A DNA stretch of 44,030 nt, from NCBI GenBank assembly GCA_903970435.1, contig CAJCIS010000098.1:1-44030 (forward strand), in the 5' to 3' direction. The position numbers and the translations under genes were made by a program. Shown in pieces: positions 1-7,846 of the stretch (position 1 is the stretch's first letter; each line of letters begins with the position of its first letter). The DNA is from Acidobacteriota bacterium (GTDB taxonomy: Bacteria; Pseudomonadota; Alphaproteobacteria; Acetobacterales; Acetobacteraceae). The notes beneath the pieces are model-generated. The model did not search any database, was not told the DNA's origin, and saw only the letters and a list, made by a program, of their open reading frames with translations.

Positions 1-1008
1 CTGGACGGGCACGGCAATCTCCCGCCCGGACCCGTGGCGTATCCGGTGCGCGCCAGCCCGCCCCCCGCCACGCTGCGCGCCCGGCTCGGCCCGCCGATCG
101 ACCTCGGAGTCCGCGTGCTGAACTGCTTCACCACATGCCGCACCGGCCAACGGCTCGGCCTGTTCGCCGGCTCGGGGGTCGGCAAATCCACCCTGCTGTC
201 CATGCTGGCCCGCCACACCGCCTGCGACGTCGCCATCCTGGCCCTCGTCGGCGAACGCGGCCGCGAAGTGCGCGACTTTCTGGAGGATGACCTCGGCCCC
301 GAAGGGTTGGCCCGCGCCGTTGTCGTGGTGGCCACTTCCGACGCGCCGCCGCTGATGCGCCGCGAGGCCGCCTATGCCGCGCTCACCATCGCCGAATTTT
401 TCCGCGACCAGGGCAAATCCGTGTTGCTCTTGATGGATAGCGTCACCCGGTTCTGCCTCGCTTTGCGCGAGCTGGGCCTGGCCGCCGGCGAACCGCCCGC
501 CACCCGCGGCTACCCGCCGAGCGTATTCGCCGAACTCCCCCGCCTGCTGGAACGCGCCGGCCCAGGCCCTGCCCTGCCGGACCGCCCCGCCGGCCATATC
601 ACCGCGCTGTTCACCGTCCTGGTCGAAGGTGCGGACCTCGACGAACCGGTCTCCGACGCGGTGCGCGGCATTCTCGACGGCCACGTGGTGCTCGATAGGC
701 ATATCGGAGAGGCCGGGCGCTATCCCGCCGTGGATGTGCTGAAAAGCCTTTCCCGCGCCGCGAGCGGCATTCTCACACAGGAGCAAACCAGCCTGGTGCG
801 CCAGGCCCGCGCGCATCTCGCCCTGCATGCCGACATGGCCGATATGATCCGCCTCGGCGCCTACAAAGCCGGCACCGATCCCCTCGTCGACGCCGCCATC
901 CGGGTCGTTCCCCGGCTCGACGCCTTCCTGACCCAGGCGCGCGACGACCCCACCTCGCTGCCGGTCTCGTTCGCCGGCCTCGCCCACGCGCTGCAGCCGG
1001 GCACCTGA
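1..1008 (+). CDS. fliI: Flagellar export ATPase FliI, 5' end cut off by the window
   Basis: This is the C-terminal 335 residues of the ATPase that energises the flagellar type III export apparatus at the inner membrane. The reading frame is open from base 1. The Walker A motif GSGVGKST is at window codons 57-64, and the Walker B-like LLLMDSVTR and the segment RGYPPSVFAELPRLLERAG follow, as in FliI/SctN/F1-beta family members. The C-terminal helical part (LVRQARAHLALHADMADMI, LGAYKAGTDP) fits FliI. A fliJ-like gene begins 29 bases downstream, which favours the flagellar FliI over a virulence SctN or an ATP synthase beta subunit. The N-terminal hexamerisation domain lies outside the window. Identity as a flagellar/type III ATPase is secure; flagellar rather than injectisome rests on context. 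Confidence 0.92.
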   Translation: MDGHGNLPPGPVAYPVRASPPPATLRARLGPPIDLGVRVLNCFTTCRTGQRLGLFAGSGVGKSTLLSMLARHTACDVAILALVGERGREVRDFLEDDLGPEGLARAVVVVATSDAPPLMRREAAYAALTIAEFFRDQGKSVLLLMDSVTRFCLALRELGLAAGEPPATRGYPPSVFAELPRLLERAGPGPALPDRPAGHITALFTVLVEGADLDEPVSDAVRGILDGHVVLDRHIGEAGRYPAVDVLKSLSRAASGILTQEQTSLVRQARAHLALHADMADMIRLGAYKAGTDPLVDAAIRVVPRLDAFLTQARDDPTSLPVSFAGLAHALQPGT

Positions 1009-1037
1009 CGTGACCTTTTTCTGACTATGCCCCCCTT

Positions 1038-1484
1038 TTGACCGTGACAGACGCGCTCGCCACCCTGCATCGTCTGCGCCGCCTGGCCACCGACCAGGCC
1101 CGCCGCGATCTCGCCGCCACCCTGGCCACGGCACAGGCCGCCGAAACGCGCCTCGAGGCCCTGCAAGCCGCGCTGGCCGCCGAAGCCGCGGCCGCCGAAA
1201 CCGACCCCGCCCATCCGCTCGCCGGCGCCTACGCGCGATGGCTGCCGGCCGCGCAATCCCGGCGCGCCGCGGCCGCCACCGCCGTCGACGAGGCCGATGC
1301 CCGAACCGCCGTCGCCCGTGCCGCCCTTGCCGAAGCCCGCGCCGCCGCCCGCGCCGTCGAATTCATGGCAGACGAACGTGCCGCCACCGCCCGCCACCGC
1401 CGCCTTGCCCGCGCGCAGTCCGCATCGGATGATCTGGCGGGGCGGCAACGCAACGCAAAGACGAAGGAAGGCGTTCTTTTTTGA
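1038..1484 (+). CDS. fliJ: FliJ-like flagellar export chaperone
   Basis: A 148-residue, Ala/Arg/Glu-rich, almost entirely helical protein predicted to form a long coiled coil, directly after fliI. FliJ is the small coiled-coil stalk of the export ATPase, and both size and position match. Sequence conservation in this family is low, so the call rests on context and composition. No good ATG exists; TTG at 1038 or GTG at 1044 are the only sensible starts. The last four codons (GVLF) and the TGA stop lie inside the AT-rich repeat at 1466-1507, so the repeat appears to supply the present C-terminus. Confidence 0.68.
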   Translation: MTVTDALATLHRLRRLATDQARRDLAATLATAQAAETRLEALQAALAAEAAAAETDPAHPLAGAYARWLPAAQSRRAAAATAVDEADARTAVARAALAEARAAARAVEFMADERAATARHRRLARAQSASDDLAGRQRNAKTKEGVLF

Positions 1485-1507
1485 AAAAAAGAACCAAAAA
1501 ACTTTTG
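1466..1507 (+). repeat. Repeat family A copy 1
   Basis: Full-length copy: GGAAG, then GTTCTTTTTT, a two-base turn and AAAAAAGAAC, then CAAAAAACTTTTG. It overlaps the fliJ stop codon. The plus-strand orientation used for this family is hairpin first, CAAAAAACTTTTG second. Confidence 0.9.
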
Positions 1508-1539
1508 TCTGTTGCCCGATGCAATTAAACGAGGCCAAA

Positions 1540-1872
1540 ATGGACAGCTTTGTCGAAATCTTCCGCGACCTGCTCATCTTCGTGGCGGTCATGTTCGCGC
1601 TGTTTATCGCGCTTATCGTAACGGTATCCCGCCTGCCGGACACCAATCCGCTCAAAAATATCCTGAGCGCGCTTAGTTATCGCGTCGGCGCCACCTTCGG
1701 CGCCGGGCTTCTCGCCATTCCGCTCGAACCGATTCCGGGCCTCGACGCTCTCTACGACATTGGTGCGCCGATCGCGTTGCTGTATTTCTGGTACACGTTT
1801 TTCCGCGACGCGCGGCGAGGCTACCGGGCGCCGCCGGGGCGGGGCCCGACTATTGATCACGAGCCGAGGTAA
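1540..1872 (+). CDS. Small membrane protein of unknown function
   Basis: 110 residues from ATG at 1540, preceded by a GAGG-type ribosome site; an in-frame ATG at 1519 is the alternative. Residues 8-28 (LLIFVAVMFALFIALIVTV) form a clear membrane helix. Residues 48-64 and 71-86 are hydrophobic and could form a second helix or hairpin around PLEPIPGLDALYDIGAP. The tail is basic and Gly/Pro-rich. I do not recognise a family. The gene stands alone between inverted copies of repeat A at 1466-1507 and 1887-1929. Codon use is normal for the window, so it is probably a real gene. Confidence 0.68.
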   Translation: MDSFVEIFRDLLIFVAVMFALFIALIVTVSRLPDTNPLKNILSALSYRVGATFGAGLLAIPLEPIPGLDALYDIGAPIALLYFWYTFFRDARRGYRAPPGRGPTIDHEPR

Positions 1873-1886
1873 CCGGATCGAAACTG

Positions 1887-1929
1887 CAAAAGTTTTTTGG
1901 TTCTTATTTTCAAAAAAGACCTGCGTCCG
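1887..1929 (-). repeat. Repeat family A copy 2
   Basis: Minus-orientation copy (CAAAAG, TTTTTTG, then the hairpin) with one substitution, TTCTTATTTT. It lies 45 bases beyond the stop of the minus-strand GLUG protein gene. Confidence 0.85.
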
Positions 1930-1973
1930 TAGCCTTAATGTGGTAGCCCGAAGCCCACCCTAGGTTTTCCGTT

Positions 1974-3629
1974 TCATTTCTGTGGCAGCGCAATCAGGTA
2001 GGGCAGGCCGCCATTGATCGTGGATTTTTCATTCCAGATCGACATGGCGAAACCGCCCGGCAGGCCGGCCTGCAGTTGCGCGGTGGTGAGGCCCGTGATG
2101 CCCGCGTCATTGCTGGTGTTGCCGGCGCCTTGCGACAGATCGGTGATGCCGCTCGTTGTGGTATCCCAATAGCTGTCCGTATTAGCCTCGCCTGAATTAT
2201 CGTAGCCGATCAGGCCGCCGACATAGGATCCGCCGCCGCCGGCCACTGCTCCCGACGCATAGGAATCGGCAATCGAACTGCCTGCATCATCGAAACCCAC
2301 AAGGCCGCCGACATATTCGTCCGACGCCGCGGTGGCAGCACCCACCGCATAGGAATTCTGAATGGCGCCGGCTTGATTGTAGCCGACAAGACCGCCGGTC
2401 GTCGCGGAACTGGCGTTGCTTGTGGCCGCACCGGACGCCCAGGATTGCGTAATGAGTGCCGGCGGCCCCGACGTGCTTTGGTTGGCGCCGACCAACCCGC
2501 CGACGCCGTCATTCGTGCCGCCGCTGACCGCGCCCGTGGCATAGCATTGCGAGATCGATACGGCCGAATTCCCGTCGGAGAGGCTCACGCCGACCAATCC
2601 GCCGCTGGCGTAATTGACACCGCCGATTACCGCGCCGGTGGCGTAGGACGATACGATGGCGGCGTCGTAATTCAGCCCGACCAGGCCGCCGATATCGGTA
2701 TTGCCGGTGTCGGTTACCTTCGCACTCGAATGGGATTGCGTAATAGTTGCCTGATAGGATCGCCCGACGAGACCGCCGACATTGGCGCCGTCTCCGCCCG
2801 TCACCGCGCCGGAGGAAGACACATTCGAAATCGTGCCGTCGCTCAGTCCCGCCAGGCCGCCGGCGAGCGCGCCGGAGCCCGCGGCGATGGTGACCTTGGT
2901 CAGAACGAGATTGCTGACATTGCCGCCGGCGGCAATGGTCGCGAACAGCCCGACAGAGGCGCCGCTGGTTTGATCGTTCACGGCCAGATTTGAAATCGCA
3001 TTGCCGAGCCCCTGGAGGCTTCCGGTGAAGCCGCTGCCGATGGGAGCGGCTTCGTAGGTGCCGTCGTGCTTGGCGTTATAGGGCGCGGCGAGCGCATAAT
3101 TGCCGCTGGCATTGGCGGCGATGTCGCTTGCCAGCGTGGCGACGGTGCCGGCCAGCGTGTAAGTCGCGCCGTTGATGGCGAGCGGGCTGGTCAGGCTCTT
3201 GAATGTCAGGGCGCCCTTGCCGGTGAACGTCAAATTGCCCGCGGTGCCGCCGTCATTGGTGGTGAGCGAGACGCCGCCGGGGCCACTCACCGTGACCGCG
3301 TCCACGACGGCGATCGACTGGTAGGCATCGAGCGTCAGGCGCGACGCACCGGCCCAGGACAGCGCGGCCGAGACATCGATGTTACGTGCTTTCTTTCCCG
3401 ATACGACCGTCACATTCGATGATTTCAGCAGCTTCTCGAGCTGGGCCACGTTCAGGACCGCTTTCGCGGCGGAGGCGGTGCAGGTTCCATTCGCACACGT
3501 TACGTTCGCGGTGGAACCGGTCGATATGGTGAGTGCTGCCTGCGCGGTGCTCGCGAGGAGGCCAAGCGGCAGGGCCGCCAGCGCCGCGTGCGCGGCCCGT
3601 CGTAGCTGAATTCTTCCTGTAGGCTGCAT
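1974..3629 (-). CDS. Secreted GLUG-motif repeat protein
   Basis: 551 residues. The N-terminus has a basic region (RIQLRRAAHAA) and a hydrophobic stretch ending in STAQA, a good Sec signal peptide cleaved near residue 31. From about residue 200 the protein carries repeats of the type GGLVG-N-x-ATI-x-SYATGAV, the GLUG motif seen in bacterial surface and haemagglutinin-like proteins. It ends with the SYWDTTTSG...GGLPYL pattern usual after GLUG repeats. No autotransporter barrel, lipobox or sorting signal is visible, so how it crosses or stays on the outer membrane is unknown. The start is supported by GGGGGAGCG upstream. Its neighbour on the same strand is another large secreted repeat protein. 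An adhesin or matrix role is inference. Confidence 0.8.
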   Translation of the reverse strand: MQPTGRIQLRRAAHAALAALPLGLLASTAQAALTISTGSTANVTCANGTCTASAAKAVLNVAQLEKLLKSSNVTVVSGKKARNIDVSAALSWAGASRLTLDAYQSIAVVDAVTVSGPGGVSLTTNDGGTAGNLTFTGKGALTFKSLTSPLAINGATYTLAGTVATLASDIAANASGNYALAAPYNAKHDGTYEAAPIGSGFTGSLQGLGNAISNLAVNDQTSGASVGLFATIAAGGNVSNLVLTKVTIAAGSGALAGGLAGLSDGTISNVSSSGAVTGGDGANVGGLVGRSYQATITQSHSSAKVTDTGNTDIGGLVGLNYDAAIVSSYATGAVIGGVNYASGGLVGVSLSDGNSAVSISQCYATGAVSGGTNDGVGGLVGANQSTSGPPALITQSWASGAATSNASSATTGGLVGYNQAGAIQNSYAVGAATAASDEYVGGLVGFDDAGSSIADSYASGAVAGGGGSYVGGLIGYDNSGEANTDSYWDTTTSGITDLSQGAGNTSNDAGITGLTTAQLQAGLPGGFAMSIWNEKSTINGGLPYLIALPQK

Positions 3630-3640
3630 AATCGCTCCCC

Positions 3641-3890
3641 CGATAAGCCGGCACTTTGCACGGTAATCGCCGTTTCGGTGCTAGATTTGACGATGCTGCG
3701 TTCTGCGTCAATGGTCTCGGCAAGGCCAAAGCGCACGATTTGGCCGATAGCACAGGTCGAGCGCGCGAGGTCCTGAAATGAGGCGGCCGGCTTGATACCC
3801 ATATCGTGGGAACGGGCGATGCCGAGATGGTGCGGATTGCCTGCGTAGGGGACTGCGCAGTATTGGGTGCCGGCCTTGAGCGCGAGGCAA
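3641..3890 (-). pseudogene. Probable coding relic upstream of the GLUG gene
   Basis: On the minus strand an open frame runs from about 3890 toward 3640 with strongly G/C-biased third positions. It reads like a protein: LKAGTQYCAVPYAGNPHH, then GIARSHDMGIKPAASF, then LARSTCAIGQIVRFGLAET. No start codon or ribosome site precedes it; the frame runs out of repeat copy 3. Toward the GLUG gene the frame loses its codon bias. I do not recognise the family. It may be the tail of a gene cut off by rearrangement at the repeat, or a non-coding stretch that looks coding by chance. Confidence 0.3.
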
Positions 3891-3928
3891 GTCGTTCTTT
3901 TTCGAAAAAAAGAACCAAAAAACTTTTA
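3886..3928 (+). repeat. Repeat family A copy 3
   Basis: Plus-orientation copy with hairpin and CAAAAAACTTTT. No plus-strand gene ends here. It is paired head-to-head with copy 4, with 48 bases between them. Confidence 0.88.
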
Positions 3929-3976
3929 CTATTTGGTTCCGCGGCTACATTGCATGGTTGATGTGCCTTCAACGAG

Positions 3977-4019
3977 TAAAAGTTTTTTGGTTCTTTTTTT
4001 CAAAAAAGAACGACTTCCT
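3977..4019 (-). repeat. Repeat family A copy 4
   Basis: Full minus-orientation copy directly abutting the stop codon (4020-4022) of the minus-strand beta-repeat protein. Confidence 0.9.
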
Positions 4020-5648
4020 TCACGACATGGCGAAATTCGCCAGCGTCAAATTCGTCACACCGAACAAATTGATATGCGTCGAATCCGAAAGCTCCAGATA
4101 GGTATTTCCCCCGCTCACCGTCTCGGTATCGAACGCAAGCTGCGCAGTACCTGGCGCGTATCCGAACAGCGAAATCAAATCGCGCGACGCGTCGAACCCG
4201 ACGACGTTGCTGGTGCCGCCGCCAAAGCCGACGACGTAATCCAGCGCCAGCGAGCCGCTGCCGCCGAACACATTCATCGTGCCGGAACCGCCATAGATCG
4301 AGGCGTTGCTGTCACCGACCACGGCGGTGAGGGTGCCGGCGCCGCCCGCCACGCTGATCGCATCGTTCGCGGCGCCGAACACCGTTACGTTCCCGGTGTC
4401 CCGCGACGCGTCGGCCAGCACATTCGCGCCGCCGGCGACGAGAACGGAGTTGCCGGCGCCGTCGCCGAACAGGCTGGCACCGGCGCCGCCCACCAAGGTG
4501 GAATTGCCTGCGCCGGTGTAAATGACGTCGTGGCCGCTGGTGCCGCCGAAAATCAGGTCGCCGCCCGCGCCGCCCGTGGCATCCAGCACGCCGCTGCCGC
4601 CGAACACGGTGCTGGTGGTCGCACCGCCCATGAAGCTCAGCGTGCCCGTGGCGCCGGCATAGACGAGCGCGCCGCCGGCCAGGACGTCCACCGTGTCGCC
4701 GCTGCCGCCGGCAACCACCGTGTCCGCATACGCGCCCGACGACATTTCGTTCACGAAGGCCGCATCGGTCAGAAACACGAGGCTGGACGGCAGCGAACCG
4801 GGCGTCGCGATCTGCAACGTACCGTCCATGACGCTGGTAAAGCCGGAGTAGCTATTCGTTCCGCTAAGTTCAACGGTTCCGCCGCTCACCAGCAACGTGC
4901 CGGCGCCCGAGATGGCGCCGCTGATATCCAGGAGCACGCCCGTATCGGACGCGAGGTCGAGCACGCCGCCGGCATTGCTCAGATAGATCGATCCGCCGAT
5001 CGCGAGCGTGCCGCCGCTCTGGTCCGCCGCGGTGGCATAAATCAGGCCGCTATTTTCCAGCGTCATGAATCCGGGATTGAAGGAACTGTCGCTGTCGACA
5101 GTGACGTTGCCGCCGTTGGTCAAGGTCAGCGGCCCTGAAAAGCTGGCGCCGCTCTGCACGTAGAGCTGGTTTACCACCAGCACGCCGCTATTCACCACGC
5201 TGGCGCCGGCGCCGTCGACAATGACGAGGTCGGCGACCCCGCCGGTATCCGTCAGCGCGCCCTGCACATCCAGCAACGTGCCTGCCGCAAACGCCAGATT
5301 GTCGCCGGTCATGGCGCCGGAAGCGCCAATCGTTACTTGCCCGCCGTCCTGCACGGTGAGAAATTGCGAGTCGCCGCCGGTACCTTCCGAAATCGTGCCG
5401 GCAAATGTCAGTTCGTCGCCGCTTACCTGGATGGCGCCGATCGTCGCGTTGCCCGTGACGATGTACCCGGTATCGCCGGTATCAAATATGGCGGTATCCG
5501 CGCCGCCCGGCACGCTATGCGGGTTCCAATCCTGTGGCGAATTCCAGTTACCGCTACCGCCGGCGCCCCCCACCCAATTGAAATTGGTCGGCGGCACCGG
5601 GAGCAACTGCGCCTGATCCAGACCAACGTATCGCCCCTGATGCGTCAT
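4020..5648 (-). CDS. Large Gly/Ser/Thr-rich beta-repeat secreted protein, adhesin-like
   Basis: 542 residues with very low Lys and Cys and high Gly, Ser, Thr, Asn and Asp. The N-terminal part (NFNWVGGAGGSGNWNSP, VPGGADTAIFDTG) matches the opening seen in beta-helix passenger proteins. The middle has autotransporter-associated repeat features such as GAGTLLVSGGTVELSGTNSY. From about residue 330 there are Gly-Gly-x-Gly beta-roll-like repeats (STVFGGSGVLDATGGAGGD, STLVGGAGASLFGDGAG) related to RTX/haemolysin-type repeats, ending in a hydrophobic C-terminus. There is no N-terminal signal peptide, which suggests type I secretion by a C-terminal signal; no T1SS genes lie nearby. The start is preceded by GGGGAGGGCGGC. 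Function beyond surface or matrix protein is not established. Confidence 0.72.
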   Translation of the reverse strand: MTHQGRYVGLDQAQLLPVPPTNFNWVGGAGGSGNWNSPQDWNPHSVPGGADTAIFDTGDTGYIVTGNATIGAIQVSGDELTFAGTISEGTGGDSQFLTVQDGGQVTIGASGAMTGDNLAFAAGTLLDVQGALTDTGGVADLVIVDGAGASVVNSGVLVVNQLYVQSGASFSGPLTLTNGGNVTVDSDSSFNPGFMTLENSGLIYATAADQSGGTLAIGGSIYLSNAGGVLDLASDTGVLLDISGAISGAGTLLVSGGTVELSGTNSYSGFTSVMDGTLQIATPGSLPSSLVFLTDAAFVNEMSSGAYADTVVAGGSGDTVDVLAGGALVYAGATGTLSFMGGATTSTVFGGSGVLDATGGAGGDLIFGGTSGHDVIYTGAGNSTLVGGAGASLFGDGAGNSVLVAGGANVLADASRDTGNVTVFGAANDAISVAGGAGTLTAVVGDSNASIYGGSGTMNVFGGSGSLALDYVVGFGGGTSNVVGFDASRDLISLFGYAPGTAQLAFDTETVSGGNTYLELSDSTHINLFGVTNLTLANFAMS

Positions 5649-5735
5649 GCCGCCCTCCCCTGCATCGTGTTGTTCTCGTTGCGCCTAATGCATGCAGCCT
5701 CAGCGGGTTGCGTCAAGCACGCCGCCCTGCAAGGG

Positions 5736-5778
5736 CAAAAGTTTCTGCTTCTTTTCACAAAGAGACGCCTTGCTTCCT
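5736..5778 (-). repeat. Degenerate repeat family A copy 5
   Basis: CAAAAGTTTCTGCTTCTTTTCAC followed by a partial return arm and TGCTTCC; clearly related but the hairpin is broken. It lies between the divergent starts of the beta-repeat protein and the tannase-family gene, so it is not at any gene's 3' end. Confidence 0.6.
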
Positions 5779-5858
5779 GCTTATCGCCGAACAGGCTTGC
5801 CATACCCCACGGAGTTCCTAATCTGCCATCCCGCAGGATAAGAACAAGGGGACGCCAC

Positions 5859-7619
5859 GTGAAAACATCCAAGCCTGTTCAAGGCTTCTACCGCAATGCA
5901 GCAATCGGGTTGGCCGGCGCGGCCGTTCTGTTCCACGCCGCCCCGGCCACTGCCACCCAGTGCACCGATCTCGCCAATATCAGTCTGACACTGGACGGTG
6001 TGGCGCAGACGGTCTCGCTCACCGCGCAGGATGTCGCCGCCGGCAACGGTCTGCCCGCCTATTGCGATGTGAGCGCCGATATTTCCTCGAACGGCAATGC
6101 TAACCAGTCGCAAATCGCCATCGAGGTGTGGTTGCCGGAAACCGGCTGGAACGGGCGATTCCTCGGCACCGGCAACGGCGGTTTTGCCGGCGCCATTTCC
6201 ACCGCCTCCCTAGAACTCGGCATCAGCCAAGGCTACGCCACCGCCAATACCGATCTCGGCACCGGCATCCTGTTCAAATGCAATACGCTGTTTTGCGGCA
6301 GCGCGGAGGGCGTGGGGGAAGGTGTTCCGCTCGGCGGCCTGTATGAAGACGCCGCGGCAATTACCGATTTCGGCTATGGCGCGACCCACCTGATGACATT
6401 GGCCGGGCGTCAGCTCACCCAGGCCTATTACACAAAGGCCGCCAAGCACAGCTACTTCGATGGTTGTTCCACGGGCGGGCAGCAGGCGCTGATGGAAGCG
6501 CAACGTTATCCCGCGGATTACAACGGAATCCTGGCCGGCTCGCCGGCCTACGACCGCACCCATCTGCACATATCCAGCGCCGCGGTCTATGAAATTACCC
6601 ATTTCGCGCCGGATGCCCTGCTGACCGCGCCGGCGCTGACGTTGCTGCACCAGGGCGTGCTCGCGCAATGCGCCGGCAAGGATGGCGGGCTGGCCACCGA
6701 CGATTTCCTGACCCAGCCGTCGATCTGCAAATTCAACGCCACCGCACTGCAATGCAACGGCACCCCCAACGAAGTGCCCTGCACACCCAATGCTCAAACC
6801 TGCACCTGCGTGACACCCGACCAGGCGGTGGCGGCGAACGCGGACTGGACGGGCGCGCTCGACAATGACGGCAATACGCTGTATCCCGGTTACGAGCGCG
6901 GAACAGAAGAACCGGCGGCCGGCGTATTGCTCGAATCCGAAAGCCTCTCCGAACCGCTGTTCGACAGCCTGGAATATTGGGCGTTCGGCCCGAACTGGAC
7001 ATGGCAGTCGCTGTTCGCCAACACCAACACGCCGCAAGGCGAACTCATTCCGCAAATCGAAGCGGCCGACAATACGGCCGTCGGCGCCAGCACCTTCGCC
7101 GGCGTTCTGAACGCCAACAGCGCCGACCTGTCCAATTTCAACACGCAGGGCGACAAATTGCTGATGTATGCCGGTTACGCCGATCCACTGATCCCATCTG
7201 CCAGCACCATCGATTATTACAACGCCGTGGCCGCCCAGGACGGCAATCTCGGCAGTTATCTGCGGTTGTTCCTCGCACCCGGCATGTGGCATTGCGGCAG
7301 CGGGCCCGGCGTGAACGCATTCGGCAATCTCGGCGACAGCCTGCCCCCGGTTCCCGGCGATCCACGCGACGACGTGCTGGCCGCACTGGTGAAATGGGTG
7401 GAAAAAGGCGTCGCCCCGACGAAGGTGATCGGCACAAAATATGTCGACGACAATCCGTCCCAAGGGATCGCCTTCCAACGCCCGCTGTGCCTGTATCCGG
7501 CGAACGCAAGATACGATACCAAAAAGAATGGCGATCCTACGCTGGCAACAAGCTATGTGTGCAAGGCGGGCAGCCCCGTCACCAACCAGGAATTCAGCCC
7601 TGGCTACGGGCCCAATTAA
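5859..7619 (+). CDS. Secreted tannase/feruloyl esterase family hydrolase
   Basis: 586 residues from GTG at 5859, preceded by AAGGGGAC. The signal peptide is GLAGAAVLFHAAPATA. The family hydrolyses ester bonds of gallates or feruloyl-polysaccharides. The CS-D-HC signature is complete: Cys203-Ser204 in GCSTGG, Asp442 in YAGYADPL, and His478-Cys479 in APGMWHCG, with the two cysteines expected to form the disulfide that holds the triad. The lid region around residues 310-330 contains DNDGN, a likely calcium loop as in fungal homologues. The protein is exported, probably periplasmic. Substrate cannot be told from sequence; plant-derived aromatic esters are the usual guess. It is transcribed alone. 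Confidence 0.88.
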   Translation: MKTSKPVQGFYRNAAIGLAGAAVLFHAAPATATQCTDLANISLTLDGVAQTVSLTAQDVAAGNGLPAYCDVSADISSNGNANQSQIAIEVWLPETGWNGRFLGTGNGGFAGAISTASLELGISQGYATANTDLGTGILFKCNTLFCGSAEGVGEGVPLGGLYEDAAAITDFGYGATHLMTLAGRQLTQAYYTKAAKHSYFDGCSTGGQQALMEAQRYPADYNGILAGSPAYDRTHLHISSAAVYEITHFAPDALLTAPALTLLHQGVLAQCAGKDGGLATDDFLTQPSICKFNATALQCNGTPNEVPCTPNAQTCTCVTPDQAVAANADWTGALDNDGNTLYPGYERGTEEPAAGVLLESESLSEPLFDSLEYWAFGPNWTWQSLFANTNTPQGELIPQIEAADNTAVGASTFAGVLNANSADLSNFNTQGDKLLMYAGYADPLIPSASTIDYYNAVAAQDGNLGSYLRLFLAPGMWHCGSGPGVNAFGNLGDSLPPVPGDPRDDVLAALVKWVEKGVAPTKVIGTKYVDDNPSQGIAFQRPLCLYPANARYDTKKNGDPTLATSYVCKAGSPVTNQEFSPGYGPN

Positions 7620-7632
7620 GGAAGTCATACCG

Positions 7633-7745
7633 TCCTTGATGTTGATCCTCGCGTTTCGCCGCCGGCGGCACGCCGGTGGGGGGTGCAGGGGGGTGAAACC
7701 CCCCGCCCGCCGGAGGCAATGCCGAAGAGTCAGGATCAAGGGCGG
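7633..7745. repeat. GC-rich nested inverted repeat after the tannase-family gene
   Basis: Outer arms CCTTGAT...GATCCT and AGGATCAAGG enclose GC-rich hairpins (GCCGGCGGCACGCCGG; GGGGGGT with ACCCCCC). It begins just 3' of a stop codon and could act as a terminator or be a REP-like element. Confidence 0.55.
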
Positions 7746-7754
7746 TTGATATAA

Positions 7755-7840
7755 GGCCAGGGGCTCTGCCCCTGGACCCCGTCGTGCGAAAGCACGCAAC
7801 GCGTGACGCGGCGGTCCGGGGGGCAGAGCCCCCTGCCCTT
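7755..7840. repeat. GC-rich repeat family C, copy 1
   Basis: The hairpin GGCCAGGGGCTCTGCCCCTGG is followed by ACCCC, then a 28-base segment starting GTCGTGCGAAAGCACGC, and closes with GGGGGGCAGAGCCCCC. The 28-base segment at 7781-7809 recurs with about three changes at 26090-26118. It sits between convergent genes. Confidence 0.65.
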
Positions 7841-7846
7841 CTCTTC

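Noticed and set aside
1297..1500. Repeat-derived peptides such as [11 protein letters not shown] or [11 protein letters not shown] at the ends of many open frames
   Set aside because: They are translations of repeat family A, not protein domains.
3867..5138. A 423-codon plus-strand open frame beginning with FRKKEPKNF-like sequence
   Set aside because: It starts in two repeat copies and then runs antisense to the beta-repeat protein; shadow.
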